Shown: positions 32,873-42,153, counted from the stretch's first letter. The stretch is 64,000 nt of DNA from Streptomyces sp. 1331.2 (GCF_900199205.1 NZ_OBMJ01000001.1:186001-250000), one strand, 5' to 3'. Made by a program: numbers and translations. The notes: generated by a model from the sequence alone, not told the origin.

Positions 32873-32965
32873 ATGACCAGTGGCATACGATTCGCCGCCG
32901 TACCGGGCCTCGTGCTCGGTGACACCCAGGCTCGCGCTTCGACGCGTGAGCCGCACCCGGCCTGA
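32873..32965 (+). CDS. 30-residue leader peptide upstream of the NPPW methyltransferase
   Basis: ATG 32873 lies 7 nt after a very strong Shine-Dalgarno (AGGAAGGAGG, 32857-32866). The peptide begins MTSGIRFAAVPGLVLGDTQA and ends ASTREPHPA. Codons 3-6 are AGT-GGC-ATA-CGA, of which AGT, ATA and CGA are rare in this genome. The stop is 108 nt before the methyltransferase GTG, with an RBS-sequestering hairpin in between. A regulatory leader read by ribosomes is the best explanation; a small functional peptide is the alternative. Confidence 0.6.
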   Translation: MTSGIRFAAVPGLVLGDTQARASTREPHPA

Positions 32966-33017
32966 CGTCCGCGCCCGCCACCACGGCGGCGCCCTCGCTC
33001 GGCGCACTGCCGCTCAC

Positions 33018-33068
33018 CTCCTCGTCGAAGTGCTCTTCGTGCCCCCTTGCACGTTCGACCACGAGGAG
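33018..33068 (+). promoter_or_regulatory. Hairpin sequestering the methyltransferase ribosome binding site
   Basis: CTCCTCGT (33018-33025) pairs perfectly with ACGAGGAG (33061-33068), which contains the Shine-Dalgarno GAGGAG. The stem continues with CGAA/TTCG (33026-33029 with 33054-33057) and GTGC/GCAC (33030-33033 with 33049-33052), broken by 3-nt and 1-nt bulges, and a 15-nt loop. The RBS is therefore hidden unless a ribosome or alternative pairing opens the left arm. CACCTCC (33015-33021) could instead pair with the leader Shine-Dalgarno GGAGG. Confidence 0.65.
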
Positions 33069-33073
33069 CCCCG

Positions 33074-34267
33074 GTGTCCGACATCTACCGGCCCACCACC
33101 GTTGCCCTGCTCACCCTCTCCGCTCTGTCCGCCCGCTGGCGCAGCGAGAACGGCACACCCCCGCCGCGCCGCCTGATCATCGCCGACGACAGCCTGCGCG
33201 CCGATGCCGCCCACCGGCTCGCCTGCGAGGGCACCTCCCTGCTCTGGAAAGGCGACTATCCCGGCGCACTCCGACTCCTGAACGCCATGCGCCGCCGCGC
33301 CGGGCGGCGCCGACCCCGATCCGCACCCGACTCCCCGGCCGATGCCTTCCGGCGGCACCGCCAGGAGCGCGCCCGCCTCGCGCGCATCCTCGGCATGCTG
33401 CTGGTGCCGCTCGACGCGGACCACCGTGTCCCGCTGCACCGGGCACCCGATGTCCGCGAGGCCTGCCTGGCGGCCTACGGACCGCTCCTTGAGAACAGCA
33501 TCGTGTCGCTGCGCGAGCTCCTCGGTGTGATCGGCGCCCACCAGTGGCGCCTCCGGGGTGTCGAGGTCCCCGCACTCGGCGCCCGTATCCATCCGCACTA
33601 CGGGGTGTTCCCGCCGACCCGGGGCGAGTACGTCGACCTCGTCGCCCGGGCCCCGCTGCCGCCCGCCGCTCTCCGCCCCACCGCCGCGGGCCACCCCCTC
33701 GCCCTCGACCTCGGCACCGGGACGGGCGTGTTGGCCGCCCTCCTCGCCAAGCGCGGCCTGCGCCGGGTGCTGGTCACCGACGCCAACCCGCGCGCACTCG
33801 CCTGTGCCCAGGACAACGCCCACCGTCTCGGGCTCGCCGACCGCATCGAGGCCGCCGGCACCGCCCTCTACCCGCCGGGCGACGACCGGGCTGCCCTGGT
33901 CGTCTGCAATCCCCCGTGGCTGCCGGGCCGGGCGGCCTCCGCCCTCGACCAGGGTGTCTACGACCCGGACAGCCGGATGCTCCGCGGCTTCCTCGACGGC
34001 CTGGCCCGCCGTCTGCTGCCCGGTGGGGAGGGCTGGCTCGTCCTCTCCGACCTGGCCGAACACCTCGGCCTGCGCTCCCGCGCCGACCTGCTCGGTGCGA
34101 TCACCGGGGCCGGTCTGCGCGTCACCGGCCGCCTCGACACCGTGCCCCGTCACCCCCGGGCCACTGCGCCCGCCCCGGCCGACGCCCCGACCGAGGCCAC
34201 GGCCGACCTGCTCCAGGCTGCCCGCACCGCCGAGGTCACCTCGCTCTGGCGGCTGGCGCCCTCGTGA
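33074..34267 (+). CDS. SAM-dependent methyltransferase with NPPW motif, possible rRNA or release-factor methylase
   Basis: The product has 397 residues from GTG 33074 (VSDIYRPTTVALLTL). The N-terminal 200 residues are a separate helical/basic domain with an Arg-rich run ([11 protein letters not shown]). The catalytic domain has LALDLGTGTGVLAALLAKRG (motif I), RVLVTDANPRALACAQDNA (motif II) and VVCNPPWLPGRA. The NPPW motif is the active site of N-methylases acting on exocyclic or glutamine amides: adenine-N6, guanine-N2 (RsmC/RlmG) and HemK/PrmC. The two-domain layout resembles RsmC/RlmG. The leader peptide and RBS-masking hairpin upstream suggest induction by ribosome stalling, so a 16S/23S rRNA target is favoured but unproven. 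Confidence 0.83.
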   Translation: MSDIYRPTTVALLTLSALSARWRSENGTPPPRRLIIADDSLRADAAHRLACEGTSLLWKGDYPGALRLLNAMRRRAGRRRPRSAPDSPADAFRRHRQERARLARILGMLLVPLDADHRVPLHRAPDVREACLAAYGPLLENSIVSLRELLGVIGAHQWRLRGVEVPALGARIHPHYGVFPPTRGEYVDLVARAPLPPAALRPTAAGHPLALDLGTGTGVLAALLAKRGLRRVLVTDANPRALACAQDNAHRLGLADRIEAAGTALYPPGDDRAALVVCNPPWLPGRAASALDQGVYDPDSRMLRGFLDGLARRLLPGGEGWLVLSDLAEHLGLRSRADLLGAITGAGLRVTGRLDTVPRHPRATAPAPADAPTEATADLLQAARTAEVTSLWRLAPS

Positions 34268-34366
34268 CTCCCAGCCATGCCCCGAGCACGCCGCGGACCG
34301 GCGGTCCGCTGCGCTGTGCACCCCGACCCCGACCTACCTAACCTGGAGAGGAGGAGGCGAATCACC

Positions 34367-34750
34367 ATGCTGGGAGACGCACCGGTGCTGGCCATGATTC
34401 CCGCCGCCGATCTGGCGCGGGCCAAGGCCTTCTACACCGACACCCTGGGCCTGAAGCTCGTCGAGGAGACTGCGGAGGATCTCACCTTCGAGAGCGGCGG
34501 CATCCTGTTCGGCATGTACGAGACACCGAGCGGTGGCCAGGCCGCGCACACCCTGGCCAGCTTCAAGGTCGCTGACCTCGACGGCGAGATGTCGGCGCTC
34601 CGCTCGCGCGGCATCACCTTCGAGGACTACGACTTCCCCGGTCTGAAGACCGTCGACGGCGTCGCCGAGGGCAGCGACGGCCTGCGTGCGGCCTGGTTCA
34701 AGGACAGCGAAGGAAACATCCTCTGCGTGGCCGAGAAGCCCAAGAAGTAG
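34367..34750 (+). CDS. VOC (glyoxalase/dioxygenase-fold) protein, 127 aa
   Basis: ATG 34367 follows GGAGGAGGCG. Paired beta-alpha-beta-beta-beta modules are visible: VLAMIPAADLARAKAFYTDTLGLKLVEE, then LTFESGGILFGMYETP, then ASFKVADLDGEMSALRSRGITFEDYD and LRAAWFKDSEGNILCVAE. Metal-ligand positions are not clearly the His/Glu set of glyoxalase I (Met and Glu appear instead), so it may be a binding protein such as a bleomycin-resistance type, or an enzyme of unknown substrate. It follows the methyltransferase by 99 nt and may be co-transcribed with it. Confidence 0.85.
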   Translation: MLGDAPVLAMIPAADLARAKAFYTDTLGLKLVEETAEDLTFESGGILFGMYETPSGGQAAHTLASFKVADLDGEMSALRSRGITFEDYDFPGLKTVDGVAEGSDGLRAAWFKDSEGNILCVAEKPKK

Positions 34751-34758
34751 ACGTCGCC

Positions 34759-34782
34759 GCGCGCCGCCGGTCGGCGGCGCGC
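34759..34782. terminator. Terminator hairpin after the VOC gene
   Basis: An 11-bp GC stem (34759-34769 with 34772-34782; in practice about 10 bp with a 4-nt loop) begins 9 nt after the VOC stop and faces the convergent rhomboid-like gene. Confidence 0.7.
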
Positions 34783-34942
34783 ACCTGCCCCGGTCAACCG
34801 CCCTGCTTTGCACGGTCGTTCAGCCGGGCGGCGAAGACCCCATTCTCGTCGGTGCCCGGTCCGCTCGGCGCGAGCGGCCAGGCACCGACGGGGCGGGCCG
34901 GCGACGGGGGGCGGGTCGGCGACGGACCAGGGCCCCGGGCGG

Positions 34943-35656
34943 TCAGCGCCGCCCGCGCACCCGGCGCCACCCCGCCCGGGCGAAGGCGACCGGGTCGAAC
35001 GAGCCCGGGCGGTCCCGGGTCAACGGGTAGCAGGCGAACCCGATCAGCGCCGCGCTGAAGTGGCCGACGCTGGTGTAGTCCCGGCTCTGCTGGACGCCGA
35101 GGCCGTAGACGACCAGCACCCCGACCGCGTACAGCCCGCGCCAGGGTCGCACGATCAGGTAGGTGAGCACCGCGACAACCCCGGCGAGCGCGTAGCTGAC
35201 CCCGTAGTCGAGGGTGTAGACGGCCTTCGGCGGGGCGAGGCCGCGGTGGATCGCCCAGCCGAGCACGCCCTCACTGAGGTAGGTCGCACCGACGTGGGCG
35301 AGCATCGCCACCGAGATCCAGCGCAGCGTGCCCAGCCAGCGCTCGGCGGGTACGTGGAAGAGGTTGTAGAGCAGGAAGTAGACCACCCACCCGCCGCCCG
35401 CTATCCACAGCGCGCTGGTCACCAGCACCCGGACCGGCGAGACCTGCAGGTGGTGCAGATTGGTCGACCGCCGCTCCAGGATGCGGTCCGCGGTCACCGG
35501 GTCGACGTGCCGGATGACCTGCGTGGTGACGAGCAGGATCGCCAGCCAGGTGTACGTCCCCGGCGCGCGCCGGACGTAGGCGCACACCGCGTGCGCGGCC
35601 CGCGACCACCGGGGCCGCCGGTGCGCCCCGGAGTCCCGGGAGGTACTGCCGGCCAT
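34943..35656 (-). CDS. Rhomboid-like membrane protein (copy A)
   Basis: ATG 35656 follows GGAGGAGG; the frame extends to 35968 without support. The product has 237 residues with about six membrane helices: YTWLAILLVTTQVI, VRVLVTSALWIAGGGWVVYFLLYNLF, ISVAMLAHVGATYLSEGVL, YGVSYALAGVVAVLTYLIV, GLYAVGVLVVYGLG, SVGHFSAALIGFACY. The STNLHHLQ segment and the GVSY Ser with the GH dyad are at positions like rhomboid catalytic Ser and His, so protease activity is possible but not certain. It is divergent from and homologous to copy B (35941). The proteins resemble the streptomycete rhomboid-like family in general layout. Confidence 0.78.
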   Translation of the reverse strand: MAGSTSRDSGAHRRPRWSRAAHAVCAYVRRAPGTYTWLAILLVTTQVIRHVDPVTADRILERRSTNLHHLQVSPVRVLVTSALWIAGGGWVVYFLLYNLFHVPAERWLGTLRWISVAMLAHVGATYLSEGVLGWAIHRGLAPPKAVYTLDYGVSYALAGVVAVLTYLIVRPWRGLYAVGVLVVYGLGVQQSRDYTSVGHFSAALIGFACYPLTRDRPGSFDPVAFARAGWRRVRGRR

Positions 35657-35940
35657 CGACGCCTCCTCCCCCGCACTCTGCCGCCCGTCCCCCTCCCCGC
35701 CCGTCCCCCACGCCTCCCCACCCCTTCCCCCACCCTGGCCCGGCCCCACTGCCACCCGCCGCCGCGGCGGCCCGTACGGGTGATCCGGCCCCTCCCGCCG
35801 CTTGACGTCGGGCCCGACCCGGACAGGTCCCGGCACGCTCCGCTGACGTACGCTGGCGATCCGATCCTCCCGGCCGGCCTCCCCGGCCACGCACCGGGCG
35901 TGCCGGTACCGGGAACCGCAGAACAAGGGCAGCAGGCACG

Positions 35941-36624
35941 ATGAGCGAGCGCCTCGGGACGAGGACACCGACCGGCCCCACCGTCGCCCGACGCCCGGGC
36001 CTGAGAACCGCCGCCCGACGCCCGGCCCTGAGAACCGCCGCCCGCCTGTGGCTCACCACGGCGTACGTCCTGCTGCTGACCGCGACGGCCTCCTGGCTCG
36101 CCAGTCAGAGCCACGCCGAGCGCGCCAGGTTCGTCCGCCACAACAGCAGCAACGTCCACCACATGGAAGTGGGCAAGTGGTGGACCGTATTCACCAGCGG
36201 GCTGGTGGTCGACGGGGTGCCCGCCTGGGCGGGCATCGCGGCGGTCGCCGCCGTCCTGGGCCTGGCCGAGTGGCGCTGGGGCCCGGCCCGAGCCGCCGCT
36301 GTGTTCGTCTTCGGGCACCTGGGGGCCACCCTGCTCACCGAGGGCGCGATGTGGGTGATGCTGACCACCCACATCCCCGGCGCGCTCTCCCGAGCCCGGG
36401 ACGTAGGCATCAGCTACGGCCTGGTCGCCACCGGCGCCTGCCTGCTCGCCCTGGGCGCGGTGCCGCTGCGCCGCTACGGCCTGTCGGCGCTCGCCCTCGG
36501 CCTGGCCGCCGCCTGGGCGCTGGACCAGGAGCTGGCGGACGCCGGGCACCTGGTCGCCCTCGCCCTCGGTGTGCTCGCCTCCCGGACGTCCTGGCTGCGG
36601 GCCCGCGCTCCCCTGCCGCGCTGA
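35941..36624 (+). CDS. Rhomboid-like membrane protein (copy B)
   Basis: The product has 227 residues, with weak GGCAGCAGGC upstream of ATG 35941. It shares motifs in the same order as copy A: SSNVHHMEVGKWWTVFTSG, GHLGATLLTEGAM, DVGISYGLVATGAC and DAGHLVALALGVLA. Five to six membrane helices are present after a basic N-terminal 35 residues containing a duplicated GLRTAARRPALRTAAR. The putative Ser (GIS) and His (AGH) are conserved as in copy A. The two genes diverge from one 284-bp promoter region, a duplicated pair that probably arose by inversion or by ancient divergence. Substrates are unknown. Confidence 0.78.
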   Translation: MSERLGTRTPTGPTVARRPGLRTAARRPALRTAARLWLTTAYVLLLTATASWLASQSHAERARFVRHNSSNVHHMEVGKWWTVFTSGLVVDGVPAWAGIAAVAAVLGLAEWRWGPARAAAVFVFGHLGATLLTEGAMWVMLTTHIPGALSRARDVGISYGLVATGACLLALGAVPLRRYGLSALALGLAAAWALDQELADAGHLVALALGVLASRTSWLRARAPLPR

Positions 36625-36639
36625 CACCGCAGCAGCGGC

Positions 36640-36668
36640 CGGGCCGGACTCCGTACGAGTCCGGCCCG
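36640..36668 (+). terminator. Terminator of rhomboid-like copy B
   Basis: A 12-bp perfect stem (CGGGCCGGACTC with GAGTCCGGCCCG) with a 5-nt CGTAC loop, 16 nt after the stop codon. Confidence 0.75.
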
Positions 36669-36793
36669 CCCCCGCCTTCCCACCCCATCCCCTGCATGCG
36701 TTCGCGACCCCGACCGACCCCGCCGACCGGCCCTGACCGGCCCCTTCGCACCGCATCCACAGCCCGAACCCAAGCCCAGCCCAGCGCATGCTC

Positions 36794-36809
36794 TTGCATT
36801 ACTCTGCAA
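36794..36809. promoter_or_regulatory. Palindrome TTGCA-N6-TGCAA upstream of argG
   Basis: It lies in an AT-richer stretch about 95 nt before argG, followed by TCTATGCC. ArgR boxes are AT-rich imperfect palindromes with TGCA-like arms, so this may be an ArgR site, but it does not closely match the consensus I know. Confidence 0.3.
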
Positions 36810-36892
36810 ATCTATGCCAGAGTTCGGGCATCGGATCGAATACGCCGAATCCCGTCACACATCGCTGAATCAGGGGCCCGCAGTGCGGGTCA

Positions 36893-38317
<1,425 letters not shown>

Positions 38318-38355
38318 CGGACACCGGCGGGCCCGACAGACCCACCGCCCCCACG

Positions 38356-38388
38356 GAGGCCGCCGCACCACCCCGGTGCGGCGGCCTC
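38356..38388 (+). terminator. argG terminator
   Basis: A 14-bp perfect stem (38356-38369 with 38375-38388) and 5-nt loop, 38 nt after the argG stop. Confidence 0.8.
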
Positions 38389-38589
38389 GCCCGTCCCGCA
38401 CCGTCGACCTCACCGCAGCGCCGGTCCTCACCCGCACCGCCGCCCTCACCGCAGCCCTGGCCACCGCCGTTGCGCCCCTCCCACGGGCCTGCTCCCCCTC
38501 ACCCGGACGGCCGAGTCGACCGTGCGCGCCGGGCCTCGCCGTAGCTGAATGGCGGACGTGCGCCCGGCGACGGGAAGGCGGGCACCGGG

Positions 38590-39294
38590 ATGGGTGAAGC
38601 GGTCGGTTCGATGCTGGCCTCGGCGGTGGCGATCGCGTTCAGCCCGCTGCCGCTGATCACCGTGGTCCTGATCCTGGCCACCCCGCGCGGCCGGACCAAC
38701 GGGCTCGCCTTCGCAGCCGGCTGGGCGCTCGGCCTCGCCGCTCCGGTGGCCGCCGTCCTGGCGGCCGGCACCGCCTTGAACCGGACCGAGCCTCTTGCCA
38801 CCTGGTCGTCCTGGGTCAAGCTCGGCCTGGGCGTGCTGCTCGTCCTCTCCGCCGCGCAACAGTGGCACGACCGGCCACGGGCGGGGCACATCACGGCTCC
38901 GCCGAGCTGGTTACGGGCCGTCGACCGCTACACCGCCGCCAGGTCCGCCGGCCTCGGCCTCACGCTGGTCGGGCGCAGCCCGAAGACGCTGCTGCCGGCT
39001 CTCGGCGGGGCCGTCTCGATCGTCGCCACCGGGACCGGAGCCGGAACCGCCACCGCCACCGCCGCCACCACCGGCGTCGGAACCGAGGCGGTGGCAGCGG
39101 CACTCATGGTGGTGATCGCTTCGCTCTGCACGCTCCTGCCGCTCGCGGTCCGGCTGCGCGGCGGGGAGCATTCCGCCCGGCGCCTCGGCGAGTGGAGGGC
39201 CTGGACATCCGCCCACAGCTCTGCGGTCCTGATCACGGTCCCGGCCGTACTGGGCACCGGCTACGTGGGCGACGCCATCTCCGGACTCACCTGA
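38590..39294 (+). CDS. GAP-family integral membrane protein
   Basis: The product has 234 residues; the start follows a G-rich GGGAAGGCGGGCACC. Helices include MLASAVAIAFSPLPLITVVLIL, GLAFAAGWALGLAAPVAAVLAAG, WVKLGLGVLLVLSAAQQW, GLGLTLVGRSPKTLLPALGGAVSIV, VAAALMVVIASLCTLLPLAV and SAVLITVPAVLGTGYVGDAI. SPLPLITVVLIL and the K-L-L-P turn are typical of the GAP family (LysE-like exporters). Cargo is unknown. Codon 108 (38911-38913) is TTA, making it a bldA target. The upstream region has no clear promoter. Confidence 0.82.
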   Translation: MGEAVGSMLASAVAIAFSPLPLITVVLILATPRGRTNGLAFAAGWALGLAAPVAAVLAAGTALNRTEPLATWSSWVKLGLGVLLVLSAAQQWHDRPRAGHITAPPSWLRAVDRYTAARSAGLGLTLVGRSPKTLLPALGGAVSIVATGTGAGTATATAATTGVGTEAVAAALMVVIASLCTLLPLAVRLRGGEHSARRLGEWRAWTSAHSSAVLITVPAVLGTGYVGDAISGLT

Positions 39295-39315
39295 TCACCG
39301 CCGCCAGAGACCCCG

Positions 39316-40194
39316 TCACCGTATCCGCACCACACCACGCCCCCGCACCGCCCGGAGACCCAGCCGCACCGGCTCCGCCCTCGGCCGCGTTGCCAGCGCC
39401 TCCCGGAGCGTCAACAGGATCTCCCCGTCGTAGCGCTCCGCCAACACCCGGGCCAGCTCGGCCGCGCCGCCCGGCCGTACGTCGGGTGCCAGGTCCGGCA
39501 GTCGGCCGGGGGCGCTGAGGTCCTGGGCCTGGGCGGCCCACCGGGCCGCGTCGTGCCGCTCGCCCTCGGCGGTGTAGTGCACGGCGAGGCAGTGCACGGC
39601 CAGCTGGTCCCCGTACTGGGCGGCGATCCGCCACCAGAACACGCCGTCCGCCGCCCGGCCCAGGCCGTAGAGCAGGCAGCCGAGGGTACGGAAGGCGGTC
39701 TTCTCGGCGAGTTCGAGGTCCAGGGCCAGCTCCCCCGCTTCCACCGCGCCCGTCACGCCCGCGCACAGGTGCCGGAGGTCCCGCCGGAGCTCCGCTCGCC
39801 CTCCGCCCCAGGGTGGCTGGCCCGAAGCCGGCCCCGAGCCGACACCCGGCCCCACGCCCGGCCCCACACCCGATCCTCCCCCCGGGCCCGACCCGGGCCC
39901 CGAGCCCCAACCGAGACCCGAGCCTGCGCCGACCGCCGTCCCGGCCCCCGGGTTCGGCCCGGCCGCCGGGGCGTGCGGCGGCCGGGCGCCCGCCGGCGGA
40001 CGGGCCGGGCGCTCCCGGACGGCCGGCGTGGGACGACGGGCAGCGGCGAGCCGTTCGGCCAACCGCCGGGTGAAGGCCACCGGGTCGTGGTCGTCGAACT
40101 CCCGCTCCAGCTCGGCGGAGTGCGCGCGCAGCACCTCCACGACGCGCACGCCCCCGCCCCGCACGCCCCCGCCCCGCACGCCCCCGCCCCTCAC
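39316..40194 (-). CDS. Partner protein of the ECF sigma factor, 292 aa, function unknown
   Basis: The probable GTG start at 40194 overlaps the sigma-factor TGA (GTGA), so translation should be coupled. Later GTG codons in the repeat (GTGCGGGGCGGGGGC) are alternative starts. The N terminus is a VRGGG repeat, then LRAHSAELEREFDDHDPVAFTRRLAERLAAARR. A long Gly/Pro/Ser linker (GSGPGSGPGGGSGVGPGVGPG) precedes a C-terminal helical domain (AELRRDLRHLCAGVTGAVEAGEL to AAQYGDQLAVHCLAVHYTAEGERHDAARWAAQA) that looks TPR-like. There is no membrane helix, so it is not a classical transmembrane anti-sigma factor. A soluble sigma regulator is plausible but inferred from position only. Confidence 0.68.
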   Translation of the reverse strand: MRGGGVRGGGVRGGGVRVVEVLRAHSAELEREFDDHDPVAFTRRLAERLAAARRPTPAVRERPARPPAGARPPHAPAAGPNPGAGTAVGAGSGLGWGSGPGSGPGGGSGVGPGVGPGVGSGPASGQPPWGGGRAELRRDLRHLCAGVTGAVEAGELALDLELAEKTAFRTLGCLLYGLGRAADGVFWWRIAAQYGDQLAVHCLAVHYTAEGERHDAARWAAQAQDLSAPGRLPDLAPDVRPGGAAELARVLAERYDGEILLTLREALATRPRAEPVRLGLRAVRGRGVVRIR

Positions 40195-40205
40195 GCCTCC
40201 GCCCC
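40146..40205 (-). repeat. 15-bp tandem repeats at the sigma/partner junction
   Basis: GCACGCCCCCGCCCC (plus strand) occurs three times perfectly (40146, 40161, 40176) and a fourth, degenerate copy (40191) overlaps the sigma stop codon. On the coding strand each unit offers a GTG in frame with the partner gene and a G-rich run, so copy number could change start choice or coupling. Confidence 0.75.
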
Positions 40206-40766
40206 GCCGTCGTCCTCCGGGTGCTCCAGCAGGTACTCCAGGTGCCGCCGCCCGAGGCTGTAGTAGGTGCGGGCGGTGGTGTGCGCGATGCCGAGCGACC
40301 GGCCGATGTCGTGGTACGACAGGCCCGCCTGGCGCAGCCGGACCACGTCGGCCTGGACCGGCGCGGCCCGCGCGAGTTCGTCCATCGCCCAGTCCAGGGC
40401 GTCCAGTTCGGCGAGTTCGTTCAGCTCGTCCTGGCTGGTGTCGGGGCGGCGCTGGGCGATCACCCGCAGCCGTTTGCGTTCGGTGCGGCGGCGCTCGCGC
40501 AGGACGTCGACCACCGCGTCCTTCACGATCTTGAAGGCGAAGGCCTGCGGATCGGCGCTGGCCAGGGCGCGGCGCCAGTTCTTGTAGAGCGTCGCACCGG
40601 CGTTCTGGACCGCGTCCTGGGCGTCCTCGCGGTGTCGCAGGCGCTGCTGGGCGTAGCGGAGGTAGCCGGAGTTCTCTCGGGTGTAGAAGACCTCGAAGTC
40701 GGTCGGCAGGTCGCCGAGCGGGTCCGCCCGCAGGCCCCGCTCCCCGCCCGGCCCGGGAGTGTTCAC
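40191..40766 (-). CDS. ECF-type RNA polymerase sigma factor
   Basis: The product has 191 residues from GTG 40766 with AGGGGGG upstream. Region 2 has FYTRENSGYLRYAQQRLRHREDAQDAVQNAGATLYKNW and the -10 recognition helix (AFAFKIVKDAVVDVLRER). Region 4 is the C-terminal helix-turn-helix (VQADVVRLRQAGLSYHDIGRSLGIAHTTARTYYSLGRRHL). It would direct transcription of a small stress regulon. The soluble downstream gene is the coupled partner. No anti-sigma factor with a zinc-binding motif or membrane helix is adjacent, so its control is unknown. Confidence 0.88.
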   Translation of the reverse strand: MNTPGPGGERGLRADPLGDLPTDFEVFYTRENSGYLRYAQQRLRHREDAQDAVQNAGATLYKNWRRALASADPQAFAFKIVKDAVVDVLRERRRTERKRLRVIAQRRPDTSQDELNELAELDALDWAMDELARAAPVQADVVRLRQAGLSYHDIGRSLGIAHTTARTYYSLGRRHLEYLLEHPEDDGGAEA

Positions 40767-41033
40767 GCACGCCCCCCTTTTCTGGGTCAGCTGGCCGGCC
40801 CACCGGGTGGCACGCCGACGGCCCCTGGGGGCTCGTGGTGTAACCGTCCGGGAGGCGCGGGATGTTGACCGGATCGGGCGGACAATTGGCGAACGATTCC
40901 GTTCACTTTCGAACGCTGCCGCTGACCTGCCGATTCGGGCTCACCGACGCCGCCGCAACCCACGTCACGTGACCCAGATCACACCGCACGACAGGCCGGC
41001 TTGACAAGCCCCGGAACCGCACGACACCCACCC

Positions 41034-41507
41034 CTACGGCGCCGGCTCCACCGCCGCCGAGTCCAGCGCGCCCGTCACCCGCTCCAGCAGCCCGCGCAGT
41101 GCGGCCAGGTCCTCGACCGGCAGCCCGGTCGCCGCGAGCAGCCGGCGCGGGACCTGTCCGGCCCGCTCGCGCAGCACCGACCCCTCGGGCGTGAGCCGGA
41201 CGGTGACCGAGCGCTCGTCCTCCGGGCTGCGCTCGCGGCTCACCAGGCCGGCCGCCTCCAGCCGCTTGAGCAGCGGGGAGAGGGTGCCCGAGTCGAGCCG
41301 CAGGCGCTCGCCGATCCGCTTGACGGGCAGCTCGCCGTCCTCCCAGAGCACCAGCATGACGAGGTACTGGGGGTAGGTCAGCCCGAGGTCCTTGAGCAGC
41401 ACCCGGTAGACGCCGCCGAAGGCGCGGGAGGCCGCGTTGAGCGAGAAGCAGATCTGCTGGTCGAGGCGGAGCAGTTCCTCGTCCGCCATGCCGGGGAGCG
41501 TGGTCAT
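41034..41507 (-). CDS. ohrR: MarR-family organic peroxide sensor
   Basis: The product has 157 residues from ATG 41507 (MTTLPGMADEELLRL). The peroxide-sensing Cys is in QICFSLNAASRAF, as in OhrR. The winged helix (LPVKRIGERLRLDSGTLSPLLKRLEAAGLVSRERSPEDERSVTVRLT) matches the MarR family. It is divergent from ohr; the operator between them is a good match to OhrR boxes. Oxidation by organic hydroperoxides should release it and induce ohr. Confidence 0.92.
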   Translation of the reverse strand: MTTLPGMADEELLRLDQQICFSLNAASRAFGGVYRVLLKDLGLTYPQYLVMLVLWEDGELPVKRIGERLRLDSGTLSPLLKRLEAAGLVSRERSPEDERSVTVRLTPEGSVLRERAGQVPRRLLAATGLPVEDLAALRGLLERVTGALDSAAVEPAP

Positions 41508-41546
41508 GACTCCATGATACCGATCACGCTCGCACGACTTAGTTGT

Positions 41547-41565
41547 GCACAATTGAATTGCGTGC
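41547..41565. promoter_or_regulatory. OhrR operator between ohrR and ohr
   Basis: GCACAATTGAATTGCGTGC contains an AATT-N2-ATTG palindrome very close to the known OhrR box TACAATTAAATTGTA. It lies in the 164-bp divergent region, as expected for control of both genes. Confidence 0.75.
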
Positions 41566-41671
41566 TCTACTTGTCTCACGGCAGGGCACGAGCGGACCGC
41601 CAGAACGACGACCGCGACGACCCGGGCCCTGGCCGATCCGAGCAACCGCAGCACCACGAAGGGAACCGACC

Positions 41672-42082
41672 ATGGACGCGCTCTACACCGCAGCCGCCAC
41701 CGCCAACGGCCGGGAGGGCCGTGCCGTCAGCTCCGACGGGCAGCTGGACCTCGCGCTGGCGATGCCGGCGGCGCTCGGCGGCAACGGTCAGGGCACCAAC
41801 CCCGAGCAGCTGTTCGCGGCCGGCTACGCCGCCTGCTTCGCCAGCGCCCTCGGCCTGGTCGGCCGCCAGGCGCGGGTGGACACCAGCGAGGTCTCGGTCA
41901 CCGCCGAGGTGTCCATCGGCAAGGACGGCGCCGGCTTCGGCCTCGCCGTCGTGCTCCGCGTCGAGCTGCCCGAGTCCCTCGCGGGCGAGACCGGCGAGCT
42001 GCTGGTCAAGCAGGCCCACGAGGTGTGCCCGTACTCCCGCGCCACCCGGGGCAACATCCCGGTCGAGCTCGTCGTCGAGTAA
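41672..42082 (+). CDS. ohr: Organic hydroperoxide resistance protein (peroxidase)
   Basis: The product has 136 residues; GAAGGGA is upstream of ATG 41672. The catalytic Cys residues are in GYAACFASAL and HEVCPYSRATRGN, the two conserved Ohr/OsmC cysteines. It reduces fatty-acid and other organic hydroperoxides using lipoylated partners. The pairing with ohrR confirms the call. Confidence 0.94.
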   Translation: MDALYTAAATANGREGRAVSSDGQLDLALAMPAALGGNGQGTNPEQLFAAGYAACFASALGLVGRQARVDTSEVSVTAEVSIGKDGAGFGLAVVLRVELPESLAGETGELLVKQAHEVCPYSRATRGNIPVELVVE

Positions 42083-42153
42083 GCACCCGCCCCTTCACCT
42101 CGGGCAGCCGTCCGGCCCCGGAGCCGCACCGGCGCCGACCGTCGGACCGACGA

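Noticed and set aside
32770..33084. Minus-strand 104-residue frame across the methyltransferase leader
   Set aside because: It lacks a Shine-Dalgarno, is arginine/glycine-rich shadow sequence, and overlaps the better-supported leader and hairpin.
40146..40205. CRISPR array
   Set aside because: Units are 15 bp, directly adjacent with no spacers, and translate through the start of a gene.
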